DNA of 64,000 nucleotides from Amorphochlora amoebiformis (lineage: Eukaryota; Cercozoa; Chlorarachniophyceae). The position numbers were made by a program, and so were the translations under genes. The DNA is taken from positions 620,001-684,000 of the forward strand of contig BAAHQB010000050.1 in the NCBI GenBank assembly GCA_054601695.1. Reading direction: 5' to 3'. The notes beneath the pieces were generated by a model. It did no database searches, was not told where the DNA came from, and saw nothing but the letters and a program-made list of their open reading frames with translations. Positions 1-15,693 of the stretch are shown one piece after another. Each line of letters opens with the position of its first letter. The first letter of the stretch is position 1.

Positions 1-15
1 TACTGGCAGTACCTT

Positions 16-212
16 CGGATGAGCTATATGGTTTGGAGACTTTTTTTTAATTTTTTTCTTTTTTTTTTTTCGCTTTATGGTTTGTAGCCGTTTTTTTTTT
101 TTTTCTTTCTTTCTTATTTCTTCGCTGTATGGTTTGTAGGATTTTTTTTTTTTTTATTTAATTATTTTTTTTTAGGTCTTCGCTCTATCGTTTGTAACCC
201 TTAAATATTTAC

Positions 213-276
<64 letters not shown>

Positions 277-300
277 TATATATATAGTTTGTAGCTCCCT
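16..300 (+). repeat. Degenerate poly-T unit repeats
   Basis: A word close to TATGGTTTGTAG recurs at about 26, 77, 128 and (degenerate) 188 and 285, mostly followed by a run of T. Spacing is about 50 bp for the first copies. This looks like an old tandem repeat with expanding T tracts, later invaded by TA repeats. No coding potential is visible. Confidence 0.6.
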
Positions 301-327
301 TTTTTTTTCCTTTCTTTTTCTTAGGGT

Positions 328-402
<75 letters not shown>

Positions 403-568
403 ATATACATATGTACGTATATACATACATATTTATCCATTTATACATACATACATACATACATATATATACATATATATATCTATAAAACACACATACA
501 CACACATACATCACGCAACAAATACACACACTCAAAACACGCGCATACATATACAACCTCCTCTCCAG

Positions 569-801
569 ATCGCTAGGCACCCCTACGCGGCCAGCCGACC
601 ATGGGCCCTCCGTGTCCAAAGCCAGTGGGATAAGATGTCGCTCAAGGTTTGCTACTCCGAGATGAAGAAAAACCGAAAGAAGTGAAAAAAAAAAGGGGGG
701 AAGAGAGAAAGACAGATGGCGGGGAGAGGAGAAAGAGGGATATAAGAGAGGGATATGGGAGGTATAGAGAGTATGTATATGTACATATATATATATATAT
801 G

Positions 802-887
<86 letters not shown>

Positions 888-924
888 ATAAATATATATA
901 TATAAATATATATATATATTATAT

Positions 925-989
<65 letters not shown>

Positions 990-1584
990 TATACATATAT
1001 ATTTTTATATTTCATTAATAGATATATATATATATATATGTATATGTATAAATTACATAAATCCAAGCGGTTAGCCAAAATTAGCCCTCACCTGAACACA
1101 CGACGATGCCTTTAAAACATGTAAAAAAAGATGTGCAATAATACATACATCAATCTGTATATATATAATTTCTATCTATACACATAATTTTATTACTGTT
1201 CCTAGAACACAATGCCTTCGACAGCACTGCACTGTAGGATATTAGGGAAAGGATTAGGGTTAGGATCAGACTATTCAGCATGTCTTACTCCTAGGACCAT
1301 TGACTCCTGTGGATTAAGGATTAGGGTTAGGATCAGATTATTCAGCATGTCTTAGTCCTAGGACCATTGACTCCTCCACAGGCTATAGTGCTGTGGATTA
1401 GGGTTAGGGTTGGGGGTATGATTAGCTAAAACTAACCTACTCAGATTGATGGGGTTGTCAATTCGTATGTTCCCGCGAGTATGAGGCGATACTATTTCAT
1501 GGTGAGTGCCTTACATATGTAAAATAATTATATATTTGTGGGGAGGGATGGGGGTGTATTTGGAAGTCTATATGGGTGTTTGTG

Positions 1585-1632
<48 letters not shown>

Positions 1633-1831
1633 TATATACAATATGTATATATGCGGTTGTATATAGCATTGTATGTTTTATGTATATACATAAATATATA
1701 TATATATATATACTATAATACATTTATATACGTAGATTGTACACGTAGCGTACACACATCAAATATGTCGAACATATATGTAATGTATATGTATTTATAT
1801 ATACGATACGGTAGTATGAAACATGTATATC

Positions 1832-1875
<44 letters not shown>

Positions 1876-2038
1876 TATCACTATAATATATCCATATATA
1901 TATATATACATATATTATTTAGGCGAAAGGGGCTTTAAGTCGTATGACAGACCCACAGCAGCAGGCCCAGGGTACATAGTTGTATATATATATATATATA
2001 TACATATATTAATATATATATATACACATATATATATT

Positions 2039-2103
<65 letters not shown>

Positions 2104-2340
2104 AGTATATGTATATATGTATGTATTGTCAAATATATATATATATATATGTATATATATATTTGTACATACATATATATATATTATATATATATATATA
2201 GTATATGTATATATGTATATATTGTCAATGCAACCACTACAAGGATATATACGGTACTTCGACATTTCGAGGAATGCATGCAGCAGTATTCACTTCATCA
2301 ATTATCATCAAAGAGAAAAAATTGCGAATACCTCAAGATA

Positions 2341-2341
<1 letters not shown>
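569..2341 (+). CDS. 3' end of an unrecognised gene (partial, 3 exons seen)
   Basis: Three predicted exons join with consistent phase: 569-646 (acceptor CTCCAG, donor AAG|GTTTGC), 1923-1971 (acceptor TTTAG, donor GG|GTACAT) and 2244-2341 (acceptor ACAAG, ending in TAG). They encode about 74 residues, beginning [17 protein letters not shown], then a short Gln-rich piece MTDPQQQAQ, then a tail ending [11 protein letters not shown]. Introns are TA repeats and telomere-like sequence. I do not recognise the family. The 5' part would lie left of the window or in the TA tract before 560. Support is only open frame, GC content, splice signals and phase agreement; the last exon is open in all three frames, so the chosen frame rests on phase alone. 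Confidence 0.35.
779..1040. repeat. (TA)n microsatellite, interrupted
   Basis: Almost pure TA dinucleotide with a few TT or AA interruptions, inside the first visible intron of the left-edge gene. It is typical of the TA tracts that fill most introns here. Confidence 0.9.
1245..1410 (+). repeat. Direct repeat of about 67 bp with telomere-like TTAGGG words
   Basis: The block starting GGATTAGGGTTAGGATCAG near 1251 is repeated near 1317. Both copies run through CAGCATGTCTTA and CCTAGGACCATTGACTCCT with a few mismatches. Further TTAGGG words follow near 1395-1410. It lies in an intron of the left-edge gene, or in a spacer if that gene model is wrong. Confidence 0.8.
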
Positions 2342-2379
<38 letters not shown>

Positions 2380-2414
2380 GTATATAAATATAGGTATATA
2401 CACATATTATATAT

Positions 2415-2454
<40 letters not shown>

Positions 2455-2498
2455 GGATATCTATATATATATATATGGAGATATATATATATATATAT

Positions 2499-2542
<44 letters not shown>

Positions 2543-2641
2543 ATATAGATACACACAGTTTGTATACTATACATCATACCCTAAATAATACGAAGGTATA
2601 TTCTATGCAAATGTATATTTCTACATATCTACAACCTTAAT

Positions 2642-3590
2642 CGTTATCCACCGCCAGGAGGTGGGGTTGCGAGCATGCTTGGAGGATGCACGATCAGCTA
2701 GTAGGGCTAGAGAGCCACTAATATCATAGTAAATACAATGGTTAATTATTTCGTAATCCACACTTCTAATCCTCTGGGCCATATGTAGCGCTTTAAATCG
2801 GCGGTTGTATATGCTACGCTATTCGCCGAAGAAGTTGTTCCATATATTTAATTATCATCGCGCTAATTATAATTACAAGCTTAGATTTCGAGTACGTTTA
2901 GTCTAGTATGCTTCTTGCACATCGTAGTGTAACTACAGAAACTACGTACTAGACGTAGTAAATCAGTAAATGCTAGAAATGATACTACTCATGATAATCT
3001 AGATAATATTGGTAATAATCTAGATAATCTCAAGAATCTAGCCACAGCTGGATTTACTAGATCTAGTACTAGTAGTAGATCTAATCTAGTAATAGCTAGA
3101 GTAGATCTAATAGATAAGTTAGACTCTCGGATAATACTAGTAACTAGAGTAATCTAGGTAAAAACTAGATAAGACTAGTAATCATTGACCTGGTTGACTG
3201 GTAATAACTTATACTAGTTATATATGCTAGATATATGGCTAGTTATCATTCTATAAATTTTAAAAGTACATGCCAGTCCATGAAGAAATTATCTACTATG
3301 AATCAAGGAGTATGTGAAGTTCATGAGCATGGTCATCATTGACCAGCGCACACACGTTGTGATGATGAGATCATCAAGGCTTCTTCGAGATCCCTAAAAC
3401 TTGAAACAGGTAACCCTCGCGATCTCAGATCTGCTGAGTTAACATGAAACGGGCCTCTAGAACCTGTCCGAATGAACAAGCTTCACATCACGCTGCATCC
3501 AGCTGAAAACAAATGGAGCTTAATAGGTGCATGTGTGAGTATTATCCGAATATCTATGTTTAATAATGTGAGGATTTATGTACTTGTATG
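2642..3590. other. TA-microsatellite-free, CTAG-rich convergent spacer
   Basis: This stretch lacks the TA repeats on both sides. From about 2690 to 3240 it holds some twenty CTAG words (CTAGTA, TCTAGATA, ACTAGTA), many of them palindromic. No convincing exon is seen on either strand. It sits between the end of a plus-strand gene and the end of the minus-strand GTPase, that is, in a tail-to-tail spacer. Similar blocks occur in the other two convergent spacers. Confidence 0.7.
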
Positions 3591-3619
3591 TGTGTAAGTA
3601 TAATATAGATATGTAGGAT

Positions 3620-4380
<761 letters not shown>

Positions 4381-4495
4381 CCCAATATCATAATCTTAAA
4401 ATAACACATCCACACGTTGTCCAACCCACCTTCGCATGCCCCCCGCTCAGCCCCAGCCTTGACACGTTGTCTCGTTAGCGGGAATAAACTAAGAT

Positions 4496-4766
4496 TCAAT
4501 TCGTTAGTTTCAGGGGTATAACGTCGCGCAGAGGAAGGGGTGAGACATACTCTTCCAATTTGACGTGAGAATTTAGGGTCTTGGCTATGTCTTCCATGAG
4601 GTTCTGAGAGGGTTGAAGAGAATAAGATTGCAGGTTCTAGAATATGGAGGTAGGTTTCAGAGAATTGTTGAGATAGGTAGGTATATGGAGACGCTCGTAC
4701 TGTGTAGGAAGTGCTATCGAGACATATATAAGTATTTCGTATTCGTGGATATGTTTTGTATACATA

Positions 4767-4810
<44 letters not shown>

Positions 4811-4905
4811 AATATGTGCATATGTGCATGTAAAGTAATAGCAATCATAACAATAGTAATAACGATAGTAATAATAATAATATATACATATATAACTATA
4901 ATTAC

Positions 4906-4944
<39 letters not shown>

Positions 4945-5214
4945 CATATATATATATATATAGTATATATATTATTTATAACTCGTACTTCGATCCCATC
5001 GTTGGTTTTGACATTGATCTTGAAGTATTGCACGCCCTATTGATTACGAAATACATGAGATACTAGTAAAATATCGAGCATGAGATTGGAGTGAAAGAAT
5101 GATGAGAGCACCCAATTGTCGGCGGTAGATTTTATAGATTTCTTTAGGTTCTTCCTCTTCACCGTCGATACCCTTGGAATGCTACCCTCATTTTCCACAA
5201 TCTGCAACACAATG

Positions 5215-5262
<48 letters not shown>

Positions 5263-5368
5263 ACTACATACTCACTTTTATATTCCTATATCTTTATATC
5301 CTTATATACATATTATATATATGTACATGTATATATATATATATATATATATTCATATATATAATATT

Positions 5369-5414
<46 letters not shown>

Positions 5415-5685
5415 AAGATATACATGCATGTGTGAGTAAATACCCTAATCACAAATGAACATAAATACATACATGTGCATGTATATGTATGTGTATATAT
5501 AAGATATATATATATATATATATGTGTATGTATATATAATATGTATATATGTACATATATATTCTATTTAATAATATGTAACAGTGCTATATATTATTTA
5601 TGTACCCAGATGGGTTTCTTCCCCTCGACAAACACCTGAGTGACGACTCGAAGTAGCTGAACAGCCTATTTATAATTGTTACATA

Positions 5686-5731
<46 letters not shown>

Positions 5732-5864
5732 TTCTTCATATGTATATATTTTGTTTGCATGGTTATAATTAACACATATTTGCAATTGGATATAAATATA
5801 TCCGTGTGTACATATGTATTTGTTGACATCAAATGTATGCATGTATACATATATATTTGCATAC

Positions 5865-5895
<31 letters not shown>

Positions 5896-6020
5896 TATCC
5901 ATGTACAGAAAAAAATGTAAATATATATTTATAATAAAAAAAATATGAATACAATAATATTTAATATGTGCTTACTGTGTGCATATATGTGTAAATATAT
6001 CACATATATATCCAAATATA

Positions 6021-6051
<31 letters not shown>

Positions 6052-6796
6052 GTGTATATATAATCACATATGCATTCACACACAAAAACACAAGTACACC
6101 CATATCATCATTATACAAAACATACGCAGTTGATACCATGATTTTGGTCACAGGGTCTTCTGTAGAGAACATTATAACATACCCCGAGATCGAGCTCAGG
6201 TCTTGTCCATCCTGACCCTATGATCACCAAAATAAAGAAAATTTTCAAGGCGTGGCCGTAAGAGATGGAGGGTTGAGGCTGAAAACTTGGAGGACATCAC
6301 GCCGTTTGTCTTCCCGTTCATCCATCGATCTTGTCTTTTTCATTTCATTCTGTATCTCACTCTATCGCGTCTTTTCGATGTTCCCTTCCGATCCCTCTCT
6401 ATCCTTCTCCATCCCTTGGGAACATACCTCACTCTCACCCCTCTATTGCTCTGTTCACTAGTCTACCTGAAAGTAGCTCTGGAGTTGAGGGTCGTCCTCG
6501 ACTTTGAACTGAATGTTAGTCTGTGAGTGGTGTACTCTCCAACATCTAGAGACTCCATTGGGATTTGAGGTAGGGTTAGAACCTGGGTTTGATCCGGCAT
6601 GAGCTCAAGGATTTTGTCGTCGAGTCCTGGTGTATCGATGAATTCCAGCCTGTTATGATATCTGTATCTTTATATATTTGCATTGTGTGTATTTATCTAT
6701 ATATATATATATATTTACACATACATAAATGTACATATTCTGCGTCAACATGATAAGTTTGTGTGTAAGTATATGCACACACACGTATATATGTAT

Positions 6797-6841
<45 letters not shown>

Positions 6842-6912
6842 AATATATATATATATATATGTATATATATGTATATGTACATATACTACATGTACGTACA
6901 TACATATATATA

Positions 6913-6994
<82 letters not shown>

Positions 6995-6995
6995 T

Positions 6996-7031
<36 letters not shown>

Positions 7032-7032
7032 T

Positions 7033-7072
<40 letters not shown>

Positions 7073-7240
7073 GTATATATGTGTGTATGTACGCATACGT
7101 TTTATATGTATGTACTCGTATTATATCATGGTATAAGTGAACCTTCGCTTGACGTCCCAAAAGTTTACCACCTGCAAATTAGACAGTAAGGGTTATAATT
7201 AATAGACACACGTATGTACACGTGATTTTACGTGTATTGC

Positions 7241-7285
<45 letters not shown>

Positions 7286-7379
7286 TATATATATATATAT
7301 ATTATATTAGCTTGTAGTGTATTACATATTTATACATAAATATATAAGAATGTGTATTTATAGATATGCGTATGTATAT

Positions 7380-7416
<37 letters not shown>

Positions 7417-7902
7417 TGTGTGTGTAAATGTGTATAAATACATACCCTCTTTGTTTTGTAGTATTCATCGTCGAATTCACGACTGGTCACGGCACTCACA
7501 AGCGAGGTTTTCCCAACCTGATGGTATTATGTTTTGGAGAACGGAACTGCTCGCATACGCACACTTTCCAGCTCCGAACAAGAGACATGGAAGCTCCAAA
7601 TAGAAAGAAATCTCCGAATAGAAGAGTTGAGGAGAGAGAGAAGATATAGAAGAGAGAGCTTCATACAATAGGGGAAAGGAGGAAAGGGCTTAGAGCGTTT
7701 CGGGAAAAAAATCGTTTTGCTACATCGCAGTCAAAGATATATTGCAGGACTATTTCTCAGTGCTAAGGAGAATTCTATGGACAATATATGCCCTAAAGAT
7801 TAACGAGTGAGCTGCGGAGAATGGGATTGGAATGGGGAGAGCAGGGGGATGAACCTTTTTCGAACCGAGGAGCAAGACACGCTTGTACCCTGTATCCGTC
7901 AT
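4496..7902 (-). CDS. Divergent Ras-like small GTPase (183 aa, 8 exons)
   Basis: Minus-strand exons: 7902-7855, 7517-7446, 7171-7143, 6649-6583, 6520-6467, 5656-5606, 5201-5112, 4636-4496. All junctions keep phase and give 183 residues, the usual small-GTPase length. The start ATG at 7902 opens [20 protein letters not shown], so the P-loop GSKKVGKT is residues 13-20 and is split by an intron. A switch-I-like acidic stretch ([12 protein letters not shown]) follows, then the G3 motif DTPG at 55-58 and a segment resembling the usual VYD region ([13 protein letters not shown]). The C-terminal helix ([20 protein letters not shown]) fits the family. G4 should be NKxD but reads ENEG, and the G5 SAK is missing, so guanine specificity is doubtful. 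No C-terminal prenylation cysteine is visible. It could be a Rab-like, Miro-like or pseudo-GTPase; the subfamily is unresolved. It is divergent to SEC23, sharing a 580-bp gap. Confidence 0.72.
6920..7070. repeat. (TA)n microsatellite in GTPase intron
   Basis: Near-pure TA with two GTATTAGATA interruptions, in the intron between the third and fourth GTPase exons. Confidence 0.9.
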
Positions 7903-8482
7903 CTGAGTGCGGGTATCACAAAAATGTAGCAAAATTTACAAGAGCTCATCACTCATATTTATCAAAATTTTCTTAGGCACAAAGTGGTGGAACCCTAGTC
8001 GCATGTACACGACGAATACGGGCAAGAGATCCCAATGGATCAAAAAATCAGGATATCCTACCCTTCCCTTCACCAAACCTGCCTTCCCAAATAACATAAA
8101 TCATGAAAATATACTCTCCATCAACTGGATCCTCCGTCCATAATCATTTTCTCAGTTCTCTCCAAAGATGGCTACCATTCAGCTCAGCGATCAGGTGAGA
8201 GGATGACAGCGATCAGGATCTCCAAAGGATGTCCGGAGACCAGTAGTGAAAACCGGGATTTCCTGTAATTCCGTGGTTGGATATATAATCCCGGGGTTGG
8301 ATATTCCTTGATATTCTCTACTGGCTCTCCGGGGTGTATCTGTCTGGGTTTGACGCCTTCCCCTCCCCCCTTTCCCCCCCCGGCCCACGAAGGTTGAATC
8401 AGCGATATCAATAGCAAAAAAACCATCGTAACTTTCGATACGTCAAAAGGAAAAGCTTTAATCCTCGCACAGTGACTGAAAA
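7903..8482. promoter_or_regulatory. Bidirectional promoter gap, GTPase / SEC23
   Basis: The 580 bp between the two divergent start codons contains no TA microsatellite, unlike nearly every intron around it. Local features are a C-rich run near 8360-8382 and short GGGATT/AATCCC words near 8250-8300. I cannot identify a specific TATA or initiator element. Shared promoter function is inferred from head-to-head gene order. Confidence 0.55.
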
Positions 8483-9529
8483 ATGGAGTTTTTTTCCTCG
8501 TTTACGTTCCCTAGCCCTCATCAATCGGCCAAGGGCCTTGACTTACCCCTCGGAATGCTCATCACCCCGGCCGCTGCGACGCCTCAATCTGCGGCGTATC
8601 TTCCGGCGCCTCCTCCTTTGTGCGAAGAATGTGGGAGCCGTGCTAGCTGCTACGGAGCGCTCTTCAAGAACCTGTGGGGCTGTGCGATCTGCGGTGAGTC
8701 ATTCTTGATTGTCAAATACATTGCATGAAACTACGGGGAAGGATGAGAGAGGAATGTGAGGGGTGGAAGATGTGAGGACCGTGGTGGGATATCAGATGAA
8801 TTATGAGGGGGTCTGCGAGTGGCAGGTTTTGATTGTGTCATGTAGGCCACACCAACCCCTTGAGCCGCACCCCAGCCTCTGGTCTCCGTACCTTCGCGGG
8901 CCCGTCGGATCTTTCGGGTCTTACCAGCGAGTTCGTCGAGACGCGGACAAAGCCGATAACCGCAACTTCGACAAGGTTGTAAGCCTCTCCGAAACTCCCA
9001 ACAGATACCGGACAATCCGTACAAAAACCAATTTTCAGGACATACGGATACGTTTTTGTCGTCGATGAGGGTCTTGGCTACGAGGCGCTGAGTGCTATTC
9101 GGGCGGCGTTAGAGAGCGTAATAGGGGCTACGGGCGGCGAGGCGCTGAACGGAGGTCGGATTGCGCTAATCACCTTCTCGAGGGCAGTGGCGGTGTATGA
9201 CTTATCGGAAACCAAGAGAGCTGGTAAGAGGACTTTAGATGTAATGTACGTTAGGCTTTCGGTTACATTTATAGGTTAGCCAGGGCAGGTTAAAGCGAGG
9301 AAAAGGATCAGGGTTCAGATTTGGTTCAGATTTGGGTTAAAAGTTAGTTTGGGTGTACAATGGTGGATCGGGCTATCAGCAAAGAATTAGGTTGTAATGG
9401 TTGTGTGTTTGGTATCTCTACAGCCTGCAACCTCGTCTCTGGAACGTGTTTGGCTTCGCGGAAAGCTGTTGCTACTGCATGCCAAAACAGTAATGACGTA
9501 AACTATCACACACACGTGCGCATTTATAT

Positions 9530-9578
<49 letters not shown>

Positions 9579-9616
9579 ATATTTCTATATATAATATATA
9601 TATATATACATATATA

Positions 9617-9684
<68 letters not shown>

Positions 9685-9731
9685 CACATATATATATATA
9701 TATATACATATATATATAAAACATACATATA

Positions 9732-9779
<48 letters not shown>

Positions 9780-9872
9780 GCATATATATATATATATATA
9801 TATATATAATGTCATATATATATATATATATATTATATTTATATATGTATGAGAATATATTTACAAATTCAG

Positions 9873-9966
<94 letters not shown>

Positions 9967-10074
9967 CATGTACTATGTACATATAAATATATCTGTATAT
10001 ATATGTGTTGTATACATACATACATATATATATATATATGTATATACATATATATATATATATATATACATATA

Positions 10075-10137
<63 letters not shown>

Positions 10138-10166
10138 TATATTGCACATTGGTTTACATGTGCACA

Positions 10167-10205
<39 letters not shown>

Positions 10206-10270
10206 ATACATAATACATATGATACATAATATATATGAGACATTACATAAATAACTTATATTTATGTACG

Positions 10271-10318
<48 letters not shown>

Positions 10319-10460
10319 AACATGTATATGTACATATATATATATTTATGTATATATATATATATATATATAAGATAATATATGTATATGTATATTATAA
10401 ATATATATATATATTATATATATATATATATATACATGAATATAGATTTATGTATTTATG

Positions 10461-10502
<42 letters not shown>

Positions 10503-11782
10503 ATATATCTTACTGAAAAAACGTATGTATGTACATTGCTACGTTCAGCTAGAATCATAACGCACTAACTTGTAGACGTAGCGCTAACCTAATCGGAATG
10601 CTAAACTATAACAATATCAGTTTCCCCCATGACAACGGAGAAGGCTGTAGACGGACTATTTAATGCGTTGGCGACACTCCAGCGGACCAAGGTTCCTCCC
10701 TTTATTTCCAGAGCGCGTATGGCGGATGGTGTCAGTGACGATGAGGACGACGAGGGGGGTCATTGCTAATATTGATAACATGACATCGTACATATACCTA
10801 AATGTACGCACTTATAGAAATACACATATGTACATGTAATTACACATCATACTGATCGACGTAAACACCTCTGTCTATGCCTGCACGTTTGGTTTATACA
10901 TACATACCTTACGACGGAGAAGAACAATTCACTTACAACCCCAGGCACAGGCTTAAGCAGCAGCGAAGATGACGAAACCCATTCCATATCACCGACCCTC
11001 CCCAATACTAATACCAAAACACCAAAAAGATGCCTTGGGGCCGCCTTACACACAGCCACCGAGATAGTCCACCTGTTCAAACAACTAGCCCTAAACGACT
11101 TCAAAGCTCGAGACGAGAGAACCGACGAGAAGAAGGAGCAGAAATCCATTCGCCTCGGCCCAAGCGACGAGACAAACCCAGGAATCGCGCATGTCGTCTT
11201 GTTCTCAGCCGGCGGAATCAACTGCGGCCCCGGGATTGCGGAAGAAGAATCTCTTGGGTTCTCTGAAGACTTGTGCCAGAGGATATCGAGACTGGCAAAT
11301 GATATTGGTAACATGCCACACAACACCCCTAACTTTGTCTAAAAAAAAAATACAGTGTCCTGATAAATTTGTTGTGCTTGGACTCCCCATTTCTTCTCTT
11401 TCTCTCCGATATTTCCCTCAGGTGCCGTGATACATGGGTGCGTGGAGAGAGGAGGAGAGGATCTCGAGAGAATCTCAGGGCTCACGGGAGGGGTTGTGGT
11501 CGAGTATGGGGGAGGGGAGTCCGGGAGGGAACGAGTTTGGGAGCTGAGGAGGATAGCGGAAGATTTGGGGGCGATGATTGGAGGTCGGACGGTGGGATAT
11601 CGGGGAAAGGTTTGTGTGAATTTCGTGGTATTGTATTTGCTTGCTTGGTATTTATGCAACAAAACATACATTAATATGCAATATACATGTAAATATATAT
11701 ACAAATATTTATATATTTGAATGTAAAGGTATGTACGTATATTATAAATCTATCTATATATTTGTATATAAATATACACATG

Positions 11783-11815
<33 letters not shown>

Positions 11816-11854
11816 ATATTATATTCGTATATATATATATATACACATACATAC

Positions 11855-11897
<43 letters not shown>

Positions 11898-11953
11898 TAT
11901 ATATATATAAAAATATACATATATATATATATATATGTATAGATAAAATACTG

Positions 11954-11991
<38 letters not shown>

Positions 11992-12183
11992 TACCAATAT
12001 ACAAAATATAATTACACATTTCATACATGTATAATATATATACAGTCTATTTATACACATATACGTGTATATACGTGCAAACTGATGTGTATGTGATATA
12101 TACAAATAATATATACATATATATGTGTATTCCTATACGTATTTATTTATTTATATATTCATATATACATTTATGTATATTTA

Positions 12184-12219
<36 letters not shown>

Positions 12220-12254
12220 CTAAATATATGTACATATGTATATATATATGTATA

Positions 12255-12286
<32 letters not shown>

Positions 12287-12408
12287 AATTTATATACATA
12301 TATGGGTATATCTATACATATATATATATGTATATATATTTATGTATTCTAAATGTCTATGTATCTTTAAGTATTATGGATATATACCTATTAGGCATAT
12401 ATACATAC

Positions 12409-12470
<62 letters not shown>

Positions 12471-12537
12471 ATATATAGTATATATACGTAAATATATATA
12501 CCTATTTATGAAATGTCAAATACACACTCACATATTT

Positions 12538-12589
<52 letters not shown>

Positions 12590-12996
12590 TACATATATAC
12601 AGCTCCAGCAACTACCCATAACCATGCAAAAAAAATTAAGACACCACATATCCAGTTAGTTATCCGTACTACCCAAAGCATCGTGACACGTGTCATCGGG
12701 CGCGTCAACAAGCTAGAAACCGAAAAATCATCCACGTCGACGTCTATCAAGCACTCTGATCCTGACTATAAAGATATGCAATTTAAGACAGAGGTGACAT
12801 CTACATTGCTTTTGTTCTTACATCTGTATGCAGAAAATACAGAATGTACGGATTTCTTATCTTTCTATGTTTTTTTTGTATATATGTATATATGTGTGTA
12901 TGTATACATATATATATATATATATATATATAGATATATATAGATATATATATGTATGTGTAAATATGTGTGTACTATCATTTTATACACACACAC

Positions 12997-13058
<62 letters not shown>

Positions 13059-13143
13059 GGAGGAATACACTTATACGAAAACGCACCATGTATAAGAATA
13101 TATATATTAGGAAACATAGACATGTAATATACATACATATGTG

Positions 13144-13174
<31 letters not shown>

Positions 13175-13256
13175 GTAGAATATATTTATAATATATTTTT
13201 TATATTTCATGACTTGCTTCTCTCTCTCCCACATTACATAAACCTATGTACATACA

Positions 13257-13313
<57 letters not shown>

Positions 13314-13901
13314 AGTTTGTGTGTGTGTTTGTAAATACGTAAGTAAAATATTATGTATATAGGATATAATTTTGCGTATGTATATGTAAATATATATATA
13401 TATAAAACAAACGTATAATACATATATATATATATACATACATATATACATACATACATATATATATATATATACATCAATACATATATATATTCATGTA
13501 TATATAATATAATATAATATAATGTATTTTAATATTTGTAACATGATGCACATTATAAAATATATATTCCTAAGGTACACATGTAAATTTGTACTGTTCA
13601 TAGATGTTTATGTACATAACTATATTATATATATATATATATATATACATTTGAAAACACCCATGTGTGTATATACACATATATGTATAAATTATTCGTA
13701 ATGCAGCAATATGTAAGGCCAAATATGCCATATATAATATATACGCATGCATACACATATATCTATGCATGAATACGTACGTATACATATACCGATGTCC
13801 ACGTAAAATGCATATATATTTTTTGCAAAATACTATACATTTATAGGCAATATATTATTTATATATCACATATATTATACATATATATATATATATGCAT
13901 C

Positions 13902-13934
<33 letters not shown>

Positions 13935-14184
13935 GTAAATATGTATATTTCAGTCGAAGATGAAGTCTACATTTAAGCCCAAAACTCTAACCCTCCACCT
14001 CGGCACAATACACCTCCGCGAATGCGTAGCTGTGTGCCTGGCTCCGTCTTCGGAATCCTGGGATTCTGGAGATTCCCGATATTCTCCGGGTAAATCCCGG
14101 GATTTCTCGACGTCTCTGGATCCGGAGAGTTCCCCTGGTTCATCGCGTCATATTTTCGTCCAGATTGAGGTTTGTTATATATGC

Positions 14185-14225
<41 letters not shown>

Positions 14226-14322
14226 TATATAAATGTATATATATATATATAAATATATATATTTATATATATATATATATGCACAAAATTGTTCTATATG
14301 TGTTAAAATGTGTATGTATACA

Positions 14323-14359
<37 letters not shown>

Positions 14360-14419
14360 GGCAATATATGTATATATATGTGTATATATGAAAGCATACA
14401 ACATCTATATATCTACATA

Positions 14420-14455
<36 letters not shown>

Positions 14456-14894
14456 ATATATATATATATATATATATTTTATATATACATATATATATAT
14501 ATAGGAATATATATTTACATAATATTATTTATATATACAAATATTTATATATATATATATATATAAATTCTCGATTTAATCTTTGAGCCTAGTGCGCGTT
14601 TTTATTTGAATATATCTTATTTCCTTTGCATATCCCTCGCTAGCGCTAGTCATAAGGGTATTTCCATTTGTTAGTATCCATGAACTATTTGAAGGTGAGT
14701 TACGTGGGCCTCGACGGGAGTCATGTGACACGCGTCAGTACCCGGCAGTGGCGGATTGCGACTGGGGTGAGCGAATGGGTGTTTTGATTGTATGTGTATG
14801 AGTCTATCTATGTGCATATAGGTGGTTTAATATATTATTTATGTTTTGGGTGTATACGTATGAGTCTGTGAATGTAAATTTATGTGGTTTATGC

Positions 14895-14931
<37 letters not shown>

Positions 14932-15056
14932 ATATATGCATATGTATCGAACGTACAATGTAAGCATATTCCGTCGCATATTTATGTATGTAATTATACT
15001 CTTATTCTTTACACATTATTGACTTTTATACCTATATGTATGTATATTTTTACACT

Positions 15057-15089
<33 letters not shown>

Positions 15090-15240
15090 GAATTAAATCG
15101 TATTACATTGTATTATATCATATAATATAGTATAATAAATTATATTATATTATATCATGTTATATTTTGTACACTATACTGTATTGTATTATATTACATT
15201 ATTATTATCATTATTACTATTATATATGTATATATAATAT

Positions 15241-15287
<47 letters not shown>

Positions 15288-15317
15288 GTATATATATATA
15301 TATTATATATATATTAT

Positions 15318-15371
<54 letters not shown>

Positions 15372-15651
15372 GTGTGTATCATATATATATATTTATGTAT
15401 ATGTATACACTTATATATATGTGTGTATATATAAATGCATGTATCTGTATTAGAATATGTATCATGTTTATAATGAATGTACAATCATTAATATATAAAT
15501 GTATGTAAAAATATAAATATGTATATCATATATGTATCAATATACATATTTATATGTATATGCATAATATAATATATATATATATATACATATGCATTAC
15601 ATTTACTATAAATAATACAATATATATGACACATATGTGTACGTATATGCA

Positions 15652-15693
<42 letters not shown>

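Noticed and set aside
6183-6217. Extra GTPase exon (reads [12 protein letters not shown]) with AG and GTATGT signals
   Set aside because: Including it shifts the next exons out of the Ras-like frame and leads to an early stop.
8976-9004. A third 29-nt intron in SEC23 (GTTGTA...CAACAG)
   Set aside because: Splicing at 9004 puts the next exon in the wrong frame. The longer 63-nt intron ending at 9038 is needed for YGYVFVVDE.
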